In this document: piece after piece, positions 54,366-62,243 of the stretch | Layout of the letters: every line of letters starts with the position of its first letter | How positions within the stretch are numbered: the stretch's first letter is position 1 | DNA from: Phycisphaerae bacterium | GTDB lineage: Bacteria > Planctomycetota > Phycisphaerae > UBA1845 | Assembly: GCA_028289375.1 (NCBI GenBank) | Contig: JANQQK010000039.1 | Span: 1-64,000, forward strand | Direction of reading: 5' to 3' | Length of the DNA stretch: 64,000 nucleotides | Notes under the pieces: model-generated | The model's input: only the letters and a program-made list of their open reading frames with translations | Databases searched by the model: none | Told to the model about the DNA's origin: nothing | Program-made: the position numbers and the translations under genes

Positions 54366-54438
54366 AGCTGCTGACGGGACTCGAACCCGTGACCTCGTCC
54401 TTACCAAGGACGCACTCTACCGACTGAGCTACAGCAGC
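54366..54438 (-). tRNA. tRNA-Thr (GGT anticodon)
   Basis: Acceptor GCTGCTG/CAGCAGC, anticodon loop TTGGTAA in stem CGTCC/GGACG, T stem ACGGG/CCCGT. The CCA end is not encoded. First gene of the tuf operon, about 180 nt after the promoter. Confidence 0.95.
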
Positions 54439-54845
54439 AAACCGATCACGATCGAGTCCGTCCGGAACGCCCGTTGCGACAGACCAAAAGAAGATGCACC
54501 TGCACTACTTCAGGTCGTTTCGCCTGACGTTCTCACAATGACATCCCGCCCACAAGTCCAGCTATTCCTTCGACTTAGCCGTCATTGATCAAAATGGCGG
54601 GAGACTCAAAGCCTCGCGAGTATAGGCATCATTCGATTTCTGTCAAATCCAAAAAAACACGCCAAACCCACGACATCTCGGCCAACATTCAAGCCCATGC
54701 CCCATCACCCGCCACGCCGCGTGCATGGGCATAACGTCAAAATTCACCGCAACTTATAACCTCGATCCGCAAGCCGGTTTGTACTTTGCAACCCCGTGAA
54801 GTATCATCGCCGATCCGACAGTGCAGCCGCCCGCAGGAGCCCACC
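54439..54845. other. Divergent region between tRNA-Thr and the coiled-coil gene
   Basis: Holds the strong leftward promoter and its long leader. Rightward, no clear sigma70 match was found before the coiled-coil gene. No further tRNA or coding frame was seen. Confidence 0.6.
54619..54646 (-). promoter_or_regulatory. Strong promoter of the tRNA-Thr/tuf/rpoBC run
   Basis: TTGACA (54646-54641), a 16-bp spacer and TATACT (54624-54619) followed by a G/C-rich start region. It is the best sigma70 match in the window. Confidence 0.75.
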
Positions 54846-56660
54846 GTGATCCGCACCCCGTTCGATCCGTCTCAGTCCCGACAACCCCCACCCCAGTCGG
54901 CAACACACAACCCGCGCGGGATCACCGCTGCGCATCCACTCGAAATCCGCGAATCCGGTCACCCGATCCCGCGAAAAACACTGCGAACGGACAATCCCGC
55001 GAAACCGCGCTCGCTCAAGAGACGTTGGTTTCTCTCGCTGTTTCTCGCCATCGGTGCCGGAATCGTCGTCGCAGCGGCAGGGGAACTTCGCTACCGAGCC
55101 ACCGGCACCTTCACCGCCCCCAGTACACCAGCAGAGTGTCGCCGTGAATTCCTGGAATATCTCTGGCAACAGCAACAGGAAGGCGCCATCCGCAAGGGTT
55201 GGGCTGTCCACTCCCATGCTGAGAAAAGCACCATCGAAGTCTCCATCACCCACAAGACGCCGGAATCCGCCAAGAACACCATTCTCACGCTTGCCGACGG
55301 ATTGCGCGAGTTTCTCAGAATACGTGAAGAAGCGGCTGCAACCCTCGACGAAGACACCAACCGTGTCCTCGAAGACCTCATTGGCGAACTGAGCACCGAA
55401 GCCCAGGAGCAATCTCGCAAGCTCAATCAATCCGGCGACGCATCACAGGACCCACTCCTCGATCAGCGACGATTGCGCACATCACTTGCTGATCGGGTAC
55501 TTGAGCTGAATCAACTCCGCGCAAGCGAAGCAAAGGCCATCGAACAACTCGATCTCCTGGAACAGGCCAACGTCGACCAGCAAGTCCTCGTCACAGACGA
55601 AGACCGACAGAATGCGTACGACAAACGATCCGATCTCGTGCAGGACGCAGAGCAACTCGTCGTCCAACTGACCCAAGCCAGGCGGTTCATGGACAGCGTC
55701 TGGCAGTCCACCACGCCACATATCGATCAGTTGCTGTCGTCTGCTGCCGCTTCTGCGCAAGCCGGCGCCTATCAGCCAAACGAGGACACGAACAGCCCCG
55801 CTCACCTGTTCACAAGGACCGCCTCGCTATACCAGCAGCGACTTTCAAGGTTTGCACGCCAATGGACATCAGCGTTCGCGACGCTCCGCGAAGCGGCGAT
55901 CGACCCGCACAATCCCGTCGTGATGGAGCGTCATCGCGAGCTTAACGACATGCTCGGCGACTTCCTTTACCACGCCGGCAAACTCATGGACACCATGCAC
56001 GATCACACGCGCCGGCTGACCGAATCCGCCGCCTCCGCCGATGGCGACCAGCGCACCGTCGCCGCCATCCGGCGCAGCTTCCACCGCCTTGAATCCAGCC
56101 ACCGCCAGTTCGAATTTGCCGCATCCGACATCCGACGGCGAAACAACTTTAGGCTCGACTCCGCCCTCAAATCCGCCGGCGGGCTGCTCGGACGCATCCG
56201 CGAGGAAATGCAATCGATCGACGCACAACTCGTTCGCGACGCCAAGACAAAGTGGCTCGACGAGCGTAAGGCCGAACGCCTCTCATTGGCGACGCACATT
56301 CAGAATCTCCGCGACACGATCAACAGCCGCATCGATGAAATGATTGCCATCCAGGATCAGCTCGTCGAGACGATGCCGAGAATCGAGGCACACCTGCGCG
56401 ACCACGTGGCCGCTGAAACCGCCCGATCGCGCATCGCCGAGATCAACAAGCAACTCATCCAGCGCGAAAAGACGCTCGAGGAATTCCGCCAACGCGGCGA
56501 CATCCGCCGGCAGCTCTACCGTACCGAGCTAATCGGAACACACGTTGACGACGTTCCAGCCAACATCCGTGAGCGCATGCTCTTCGGACTTGGCGCAGCA
56601 CTGGCCACGTTCGTCACCTGCCTCGCATTGACGACGCGACTACGTTTTGTAAATGGCTAA
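54846..56660 (+). CDS. Two-TM coiled-coil protein (Wzz-like topology)
   Basis: About 604 residues. The first 58 residues are disordered and Pro-rich. One TM helix is at 59-81 (FLSLFLAIGAGIVVAAAG) and another at 577-599 (FGLGAALATFVTCLALTT). Between them lies about 490 residues of mostly charged helix with long coiled coils (e.g. EQSRKLNQSGD, EINKQLIQREKTLEEFRQ). This resembles polysaccharide chain-length regulators or cell-envelope tethers, but no Wzz motif was certain. GTG 54846 follows AGGAG; the ORF opens 20 codons earlier. No polysaccharide genes are adjacent. Confidence 0.75.
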   Translation: MIRTPFDPSQSRQPPPQSATHNPRGITAAHPLEIRESGHPIPRKTLRTDNPAKPRSLKRRWFLSLFLAIGAGIVVAAAGELRYRATGTFTAPSTPAECRREFLEYLWQQQQEGAIRKGWAVHSHAEKSTIEVSITHKTPESAKNTILTLADGLREFLRIREEAAATLDEDTNRVLEDLIGELSTEAQEQSRKLNQSGDASQDPLLDQRRLRTSLADRVLELNQLRASEAKAIEQLDLLEQANVDQQVLVTDEDRQNAYDKRSDLVQDAEQLVVQLTQARRFMDSVWQSTTPHIDQLLSSAAASAQAGAYQPNEDTNSPAHLFTRTASLYQQRLSRFARQWTSAFATLREAAIDPHNPVVMERHRELNDMLGDFLYHAGKLMDTMHDHTRRLTESAASADGDQRTVAAIRRSFHRLESSHRQFEFAASDIRRRNNFRLDSALKSAGGLLGRIREEMQSIDAQLVRDAKTKWLDERKAERLSLATHIQNLRDTINSRIDEMIAIQDQLVETMPRIEAHLRDHVAAETARSRIAEINKQLIQREKTLEEFRQRGDIRRQLYRTELIGTHVDDVPANIRERMLFGLGAALATFVTCLALTTRLRFVNG

Positions 56661-56694
56661 CAGCGATTGACCGCGAATGGTGATAAGTGCGGGG

Positions 56695-56832
56695 TCAGAC
56701 GATGTTGATCCGCTTGCGACCGGCCCGACGCTTCCGGTTGATCATCTTGCGGCCGCTGGCAGTTCGCATTCGTGCCCGAAAGCCCTGCTTGCGAGCGCGT
56801 TTAATCTTGCTGTTTCGACGTGGATAATGCAT
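56695..56832 (-). CDS. rpmH: 50S ribosomal protein L34
   Basis: 45 residues: MHYPRRNSKIKRARKQGFR, then RMRTASGRKMINRKRRAGRK. This is the typical small basic L34. The normal downstream partner rnpA is not here; the gene ends 34 nt from the convergent coiled-coil gene. Confidence 0.95.
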   Translation of the reverse strand: MHYPRRNSKIKRARKQGFRARMRTASGRKMINRKRRAGRKRINIV

Positions 56833-56909
56833 GCAACACCTGATGCGATTCGACTACACGACTCCATTTCCCGACCGGCGACGCATCCCGCCTCTCAGCC
56901 GAGCGGAGA

Positions 56910-56938
56910 ACTGTAACACACCCGCCAGACACCTGCAA
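56910..56938 (-). promoter_or_regulatory. Candidate promoter of rpmH
   Basis: TTGCAG (56938-56933), a 17-bp spacer and TACAGT (56915-56910), about 80 bp before the ATG. Confidence 0.4.
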
Positions 56939-57262
56939 CATCGCCGCACCGGGCAACTTCCCGGATCGCCAGCCTCCATGGTGCAGGGCGATCCCAGTCA
57001 GTCCGCTACCCCATGAACAGCCGTCAACGTTCACGCCCTGCCCCCCCGCCATCACGCGCATACCCCACAAACCCGATCTGCACGTCATTTGCGACCCAAT
57101 CGACCTGCCGGAGACCGCGATCAACCCGGCAGGCAAAAGCACAACACAGCCAACGTCCGAAAACATGATGACGACCGAGTTGTGATACTTCAAAAAATAC
57201 CGGACTTCCCCTGAATTCCGTGCCCCAACACGCTCGATGATTTGGTAAGCTAGTGCAACGAG

Positions 57263-57297
57263 TGGCTTCATAAGCCAGCACTGCAGCATTCTCAGTG
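57263..57297 (+). promoter_or_regulatory. Tandem hairpins in the rnc leader
   Basis: TGGCTT-CAT-AAGCCA (57263-57277) and CACTG-N9-CAGTG (57279-57297) sit one base apart, about 100 nt before rnc. They could be RNase III targets in its own leader, as E. coli rnc has. Confidence 0.4.
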
Positions 57298-57395
57298 CGG
57301 GTGGCCTCTCAAGTTCAAGAAACCGGCCCATGGCGAACGTCGCACCCGAAGAGATGGATCCTGCGACGTCCGCGATCGGCCCGTGAGACGATCGC

Positions 57396-58118
57396 GTGAC
57401 CCAGTCAGAAGCGCTCCAACGCGCGCAGGAAATCACCGGCTACACGTTTCGAGACCCCGCTCGCCTCCACCGCGCGCTCACGCACGCGTCCTTGGCCGAC
57501 CATCGCCTCGAAAGCAACGAACGACTCGAATTCCTCGGCGACGCCGTGCTCGGACTCGTGGTCTGCGAAGAGCTGTACCGCGTGTTTCCGGATGAACTGG
57601 AAGGCGAACTGACCAAGCTCAAGTCAGCCGTCGTATCCCGCCGTACCTGCGCCGACATCGCCGACCGCATGCAACTCACCGAGCTAATCTTCCTGGGCAA
57701 GGGCATGGAGGGACGTGGGAAAGTCCCCACCTCGCTGCGGGCGGCCGTCTTTGAATCCATCATCGGCGCGATTTTCCTCGACGGCGGGTTCGAGGCTGCC
57801 AAGGACTTCATCCTCGAACACATTCGCGATCACATCGAAGCAGCCGCCGAGTCAGACCACCAACACAACTTCAAGTCCCTGCTCCAGCAGCACGCCCAAA
57901 GGCAACTCTCGGCCACGCCGCACTACGAGCAACTCGACGAGAAAGGCCCGGACCACAGCAAGTGCTTCGAAATTTGCGTGACCATCGGTGGCAGACGCTT
58001 CAAGTCTGCTTGGGGCAACAGCAAAAAGGAAGCCGAGCAAAAAGCCGCCTATCTCGCCATGCAGGAACTCAGCCGCGCGGACTTTGATGTAACGGAATTG
58101 GGCCTCGACATCGCGTAA
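57396..58118 (+). CDS. rnc: Ribonuclease III
   Basis: Cleaves double-stranded RNA (rRNA precursors, mRNA). 240 residues with an N-terminal nuclease domain holding NERLEFLGDAVLGLVV (Glu43, Asp49) and ESIIGAIFLDGG (Glu120). The C-terminal dsRBD spans about 156-230 (HNFKSLLQQHAQ; SKKEAEQKAAYLAMQELS). The position matching E. coli Asp114 is Ala117 (RAAVFE), so one of four metal ligands is missing. The start is GTG 57396 with a weak ribosome site. Lone gene. Confidence 0.95.
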   Translation: MTQSEALQRAQEITGYTFRDPARLHRALTHASLADHRLESNERLEFLGDAVLGLVVCEELYRVFPDELEGELTKLKSAVVSRRTCADIADRMQLTELIFLGKGMEGRGKVPTSLRAAVFESIIGAIFLDGGFEAAKDFILEHIRDHIEAAAESDHQHNFKSLLQQHAQRQLSATPHYEQLDEKGPDHSKCFEICVTIGGRRFKSAWGNSKKEAEQKAAYLAMQELSRADFDVTELGLDIA

Positions 58119-58169
58119 GGCGTCGCACCCGACCTGTCCGGCTGTCGCACCAAGGCTTGCCTGCGCAAC

Positions 58170-58198
58170 AAAAAAAGGCGCCCCATTCGGGACGCCTT
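58170..58198 (-). terminator. Terminator of the dihaem cytochrome gene
   Basis: On the minus strand AAGGCG-T-CCC, loop GAAT, GGG-G-CGCCTT with one mismatch, followed by a run of seven T. It may also act rightward after rnc. Confidence 0.75.
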
Positions 58199-58230
58199 CG
58201 ATTTGGTACATTTCGAGTGTCCGCGATCGG

Positions 58231-59577
58231 TTAGATCGAGTCGAGGAACTTTCGAACAGCCGCACGCTGCCGCGTTTTCAAACGAAGATACGCATCGCGC
58301 GACGCAGCCGCTTCACCACCATGCTCCATGATGGCCGCGTCATACTTTGACATGTCGTCGGTATCGCGCGCCCGTCCGTCATGCAGCAACTGTGGTCGCA
58401 GGCGAACACCCCACAACGGGGCGGTCTTCATCTCAAAACCCTGCGCGTCGCCCTGCACAATCTGGTCACCCAACGCCCCCATGTCGTGCAACAGCATGTC
58501 AGAGAAGAGGAACACGGGCTTGTTCGACAACGCAGCAACCTCATTCGGCGCCGTGAACAGCACCGGCGTGTGACAATCTGCACAACCAATCTGGCGGAAC
58601 AGGAAGAAGCCGCGGTTGTTCAACGACGGCAATCGTGGAACCGGTGCGAGGAACCGCTGGAAATTGGCCATACGGTTGAAATTGGAGATGCCGTTCATAT
58701 CCGGCACGTCCTCCGGATCCTCGATCATGTCGCAATCACCCAGGGCAGGCGGATGAACGCCATTCGGGTCATTGTCCTGCATGAAGACGATATTCGTAAC
58801 GCCCGTCTCTTCCTTCTGGGCATCCGCGGAGAACGTATCAAGCGTCGCCACCTGGGCCTTCCAGCCAAAGCGACCCACGCGCTCGACCCCCTCGATCGGA
58901 TCCATCACGATATGGGCGCGGCCACTGATCCCGTCGCCGTCCGCATCAGTTGGATCTTCCAGGGCGAGGATCGTCTCGTCGGCGATCGCCTCCATCAACC
59001 CAGTGCCAAAAGTAGGCGTCGTGATCCGAAGTGCTGTCACGGTCGCCTCGTCAGGAATGACCTCCTGACATTCGTCCATATTGTTGATCACGGAGGACTG
59101 CAGCAAAGAGCCGCCGAAGTCGGCCATCGGGTCGAACTCACCCTTGCCGATCAGGCGGCCGAACCGCTCAACTTTCTTTACGCCCGCACCACCAATACCA
59201 CCCAAGGAGTGGCACGAAGCGCAGTTATTGTCATTGAAAATCGGGCCAAGCCCGTCTTCCGTCCCCAATTCACGCTGGAACTCTGCCAAACCTTCCTCGA
59301 ACAGCGCCAACTGATCAGGCGTCAGTCCGGGAAGCGGACGTGCGAAATCGTCCTTGTCGCCCATGCCAAACGCAACGACTTCGACGTGTTCGTTGTCGCT
59401 ATTTCCGGATTCCATCCCAGGCAGATTGCCACTGGCAGCGCCCACCTGCTTTCCATCACCTTCGCGCGCGTTTGGATCCTCGTTCAACCCGCCGCCGGCG
59501 AGAATCGTCGCCGATCCGACGCACAAGGCCAACGCAACCACCAACGGTCCCATCATCCAACGATGTCCTGATCTCAT
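58231..59577 (-). CDS. Dihaem c-type cytochrome, DUF1111/DHOR family
   Basis: About 448 residues. A signal peptide (WMMGPLVVALALCVGSATIL) exports it to the periplasm. Two haem-c sites are seen: CASCH (about residue 120) and CADCH (about 330). Other family features are GLGPIFNDNNCASCH at the start and LLHDMGALGD, PLWGVRLRPQLLHDGRA at the end. These proteins are thiol-oxidoreductase-like cytochromes of unclear physiological role. ATG 59577 is used, 10 nt after GGAG; ATG 59595 is an alternative. Confidence 0.9.
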   Translation of the reverse strand: MRSGHRWMMGPLVVALALCVGSATILAGGGLNEDPNAREGDGKQVGAASGNLPGMESGNSDNEHVEVVAFGMGDKDDFARPLPGLTPDQLALFEEGLAEFQRELGTEDGLGPIFNDNNCASCHSLGGIGGAGVKKVERFGRLIGKGEFDPMADFGGSLLQSSVINNMDECQEVIPDEATVTALRITTPTFGTGLMEAIADETILALEDPTDADGDGISGRAHIVMDPIEGVERVGRFGWKAQVATLDTFSADAQKEETGVTNIVFMQDNDPNGVHPPALGDCDMIEDPEDVPDMNGISNFNRMANFQRFLAPVPRLPSLNNRGFFLFRQIGCADCHTPVLFTAPNEVAALSNKPVFLFSDMLLHDMGALGDQIVQGDAQGFEMKTAPLWGVRLRPQLLHDGRARDTDDMSKYDAAIMEHGGEAAASRDAYLRLKTRQRAAVRKFLDSI

Positions 59578-59910
59578 TTGATCACTGCTCCACATGACTT
59601 GCGACGTTACGACCCTGCTCGTAAGCGTTCCCCGGGGACAGATTCCCTCGCGTCATGGTGTGCATGGTACCAGAGGCTGCGAAGCCGGTTCAAGCCTCAG
59701 TTCACGCCCCAACCAAGCCCAACGACTCAGATCGGTGGAAAATGAAGGGAAATTTGAGAATCTGGGGCCAGTTTGTCACCCGCCCTGTAAAAACGAGAGC
59801 GACGCCGTCGACCGCACCGTGTCGATGCACGAATTTCAGCCAAAAAAAAACTGCGACCGGGAGCGAGTCCCAGCCGCAGATCAAGTCAATCGATGCGACG
59901 AAAACGATGC
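59578..59910. other. Gap upstream of the dihaem cytochrome
   Basis: Contains the terminator of the small coiled-coil gene (59842-59879); the rest should hold the cytochrome promoter, but I see no good hexamers. Confidence 0.5.
59842..59879 (-). terminator. Strong intrinsic terminator of the 88-aa coiled-coil gene
   Basis: CTGCGGCTGGGA, loop and TCCCGGTCGCAG fold into a stem with two internal mismatches, followed by nine T. It begins about 30 nt after the stop codon. Confidence 0.85.
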
Positions 59911-60177
59911 CTATTCTTCGTCCTGCTCCAGCATCTTGCGAAGTTGCGTATTCTCACGACGCGTGGCTTCAAGGTCGAACAGCATGTACTTGATCGACAA
60001 TCGCAGGAAGTCGATGCTCTCCTGCAACTGGCCTACCGTCTCTTTCAACTGCTCATGACGTGCGCGGGTCTGCTCGGCCAACGCCGACAACCGTTCCCGA
60101 TCCTCTTCCGGCAACGTGCCGATTTCCGCAACGAGTTCCGCCAGTTTCTTCTGAAATGTTTCTTCGTTCATGCTCAC
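59911..60177 (-). CDS. Small coiled-coil protein, function unknown
   Basis: 88 residues, highly charged, predicted almost all-helical and coiled-coil (FQKKLAELVAEIGTLPEEDR; then LRLSIKYMLFDLEATRRENT). The centre has a short hydrophobic patch (SIKYMLFDL). The start is GTG 60177, 7 nt after GGAG; ATG 60171 is an alternative. It forms its own unit: promoter at about 60.25 kb, a 9-bp hairpin in the leader and a strong terminator. I recognise no family. Confidence 0.8.
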   Translation of the reverse strand: MSMNEETFQKKLAELVAEIGTLPEEDRERLSALAEQTRARHEQLKETVGQLQESIDFLRLSIKYMLFDLEATRRENTQLRKMLEQDEE

Positions 60178-60194
60178 TTCTTTTCTCCATCATC

Positions 60195-60221
60195 GAAGTC
60201 GTGTCGGCGAGGCACGACTTC
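60195..60221 (-). promoter_or_regulatory. Leader hairpin before the 88-aa coiled-coil gene
   Basis: GAAGTCGTG, a 9-nt loop and CACGACTTC form a perfect 9-bp stem ending 17 nt before the start codon, next to the ribosome site. It could control translation or mRNA stability. Confidence 0.55.
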
Positions 60222-60249
60222 AGACGCTTCTCTCCAAATTCTGTGTCCC

Positions 60250-60279
60250 ATTCTACCCCGTCCGCACGGTGCAAGTCAC
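60250..60279 (-). promoter_or_regulatory. Candidate promoter of the 88-aa gene
   Basis: GTGACT (60279-60274), an 18-bp spacer and TAGAAT (60255-60250). Confidence 0.45.
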
Positions 60280-60509
60280 ATCCGTCACGCACGAAACTTA
60301 AGTGAAAAACAGCATCATGCGTGCCAGGATGGCGACGGTGTCGGTATTCATGGACGTGGTTCCGATAAAAGCAGACCGTGTCGAATACACAGCGAATTCC
60401 GGCGCATTCGACGCGTGCCCGGCTCATGCGTCGGATTGTGTCGGATGATGAAAAAAAGAAACGTGACGGACTCTGATTGCTGCATGGCGTCACGTCGCGC
60501 CATCATCAA

Positions 60510-61352
60510 TCAGGTCCGATACGTCGTCCGCACGACGTCGGCCAACACCTCGACCATCGTGATCAGGTCGAGAAAGTTGTGGTGCAGAATGGCGCACATG
60601 CGATCGGCGATCCGGGTCTGAACGAACTCATGGTACGCCGTTGGAATCTCCGAACCCGGGATGTCATCCACCCGCCGCCGACCGCACACGAATCGCTCCA
60701 GCGTCTGCAGCTTGCAGTCGGGCAGGATCGTCTTGAAGCGTCGACGACACACGTGCAGCAGGTCGACGTGCCCCGCCGGCGGATGCAGTGGCACCCGCGA
60801 AACGGCCGCCCGATCCGCCACAAAAGGCCAATCGAAACTCTTGCCGTTAAACGTCACAAGATGAGGCCGACTGGCCAGAAGCGACGCGAAGTGCTGCAGA
60901 ATGGCGGCTTCCTCGGCGTAGGAGCGCGCCAACATCTGCTCGACCACGAAGTTGCCGTCATCGATGTACATCGCACCGATCAGAAAGACAGGCGTTCCCG
61001 CGAATCCGCACGTCTCAAGATCCATGAACAGCAGGTCACGCGCGCCAGCCTCCGCCGCCGCTTGCAGGTCCTCCAGCGCGTCAACGCGGGGGACGAGCGA
61101 AGCAGACAACACCTTGTCCAGCCACGCCGACGACTCGACGGCAGTCTGCCAATCGGGGTTCCCACGACGCTCGATCAGGTAGAACGTCTGGTCACCAGCA
61201 CCTGCCACCCGACCCGCCACCAGCGATTCCAGATCGCGCGGCCGCGCCTTGTCCGCGCGCGGCGCCCCAAGCCGATCCCCGGTCGTGATCGAGGCGCCCA
61301 GCCCACCGCGATTGAGTTTCTCCAGTCGTGCCCGCAGGTCGTTGCGATCCAT
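60510..61352 (-). CDS. YprB-like ribonuclease H-fold exonuclease
   Basis: 280 residues. The RNase H-like fold with a DEDD pattern is visible: FMDLETCGFAGTPVFLIG (about 108-125), LVTFNGKSFDWPFV, GHVDLLHVCRRRFK and HHNFLDLITM. This matches the RNase_H_2/YprB family. Activity on RNA or ssDNA is inferred. The N-terminal 100 residues are poorly conserved-looking. Starts at ATG 61352, divergent from the EEP gene. Confidence 0.85.
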   Translation of the reverse strand: MDRNDLRARLEKLNRGGLGASITTGDRLGAPRADKARPRDLESLVAGRVAGAGDQTFYLIERRGNPDWQTAVESSAWLDKVLSASLVPRVDALEDLQAAAEAGARDLLFMDLETCGFAGTPVFLIGAMYIDDGNFVVEQMLARSYAEEAAILQHFASLLASRPHLVTFNGKSFDWPFVADRAAVSRVPLHPPAGHVDLLHVCRRRFKTILPDCKLQTLERFVCGRRRVDDIPGSEIPTAYHEFVQTRIADRMCAILHHNFLDLITMVEVLADVVRTTYRT

Positions 61353-61427
61353 ATCCCTGCCATCATAGCAACGGACGCCGACCAGACACTACCCCGAATC
61401 GATGGGCCATGATTACAATCCCGCGAG

Positions 61428-62243
61428 ATGCGATTCAGATTGCTGACCTACAACATCCACAAAGCCATCGGCATGGACGGGAAGTACCGCCCCGACCGGA
61501 TCATCGCCGTTCTGCAACATCACAATGCCGACATCGTGCTGCTGCAGGAGGTCGACCGCGGCGTTCCCCGTTCCAATCACGAAGACCTCGCTTCGCTGCT
61601 CGGACGGTCGTTGCAGTACGAATACCGGGCTGCGGGCATGAATGTCGTGATGAAACGCGGGCGATACGGCAACGCAACGCTCACCCGTTTTCCCATCAGC
61701 CGCCAGCGCAACATCGACCTCACCGTCGCCTGGCGCAAACGACGCGGTGCCCAGCACACGTCGATCACCGTCACCAACAGCAAGCCCGGCATCTCGGTCG
61801 ACATTTTCAACATTCATCTCGGGTTGTCGGCGATGGAACGCAGAAGACAGGTGGCAGACTTGCTCTCGTCGAAGCAGATCACATCACTGCCCGTCGATCA
61901 ACCGGTCATCATCGCCGGAGACATGAACGATTGGCGTGGCGTGCTCAAGCGGCAGCGATTCACCAGTCAGGGTTTCGTCTGCGCGACGAACAGGCGCCCC
62001 GGTTCGCGATGGGCCATCAAGACCTTCCCCAGCATCGCCCCCACCGGCGGGCTGGACAAGATCTTCTACCGAGGCCCGATTCGCCCTATTCGCGTTTTTC
62101 GGAGTCGTCTGCTGCTGGCTCAGGAGGCGAGCGATCACCTCCCCGTGATTGCGGATTTTGAACTTGCGGCACCAGCATCGCTGACGGATCACGACGACCT
62201 TGCGGTTCAAAATGGGTCCGCCACCAGATCGGGAACGACTTGA
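61428..62243 (+). CDS. Endonuclease/exonuclease/phosphatase family protein
   Basis: 271 residues. Metal and catalytic motifs are in order: TYNIHKAIG (about 7-15), LLQEVD (about 38-43), NIHLG, IIAGDMNDW and LDKIF, then SDHLPVIADFEL. Relatives are DNA repair nucleases, phosphoesterases or sphingomyelinase-like enzymes. No signal peptide. A tail of about 25 residues after the core overlaps the convergent PDZ gene. Confidence 0.88.
   Translation: MRFRLLTYNIHKAIGMDGKYRPDRIIAVLQHHNADIVLLQEVDRGVPRSNHEDLASLLGRSLQYEYRAAGMNVVMKRGRYGNATLTRFPISRQRNIDLTVAWRKRRGAQHTSITVTNSKPGISVDIFNIHLGLSAMERRRQVADLLSSKQITSLPVDQPVIIAGDMNDWRGVLKRQRFTSQGFVCATNRRPGSRWAIKTFPSIAPTGGLDKIFYRGPIRPIRVFRSRLLLAQEASDHLPVIADFELAAPASLTDHDDLAVQNGSATRSGTT

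Larger units (their letters stand above)
56833..57395. other. Divergent region between rpmH and rnc
   Basis: Contains the rpmH promoter and the rnc leader hairpins. An open minus-strand frame across it overlaps rpmH out of phase and has no family sense. No oriC-like DnaA box cluster was seen. Confidence 0.5.
60178..60509. other. Leader and promoter region of the small coiled-coil gene
   Basis: Holds the leader hairpin and promoter of the 88-aa gene; the part nearest the YprB-like gene (60290-60509) has no convincing gene. Confidence 0.5.

Noticed and set aside
56801-57436. Minus-strand 211-codon frame upstream of rpmH
   Set aside because: It overlaps rpmH out of phase, and its sequence is Trp/Gly-rich without any family pattern.
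59594-60058. Plus-strand 154-codon frame near the small coiled-coil gene
   Set aside because: It crosses the terminator and the opposite-strand coiled-coil gene and has no plausible fold.
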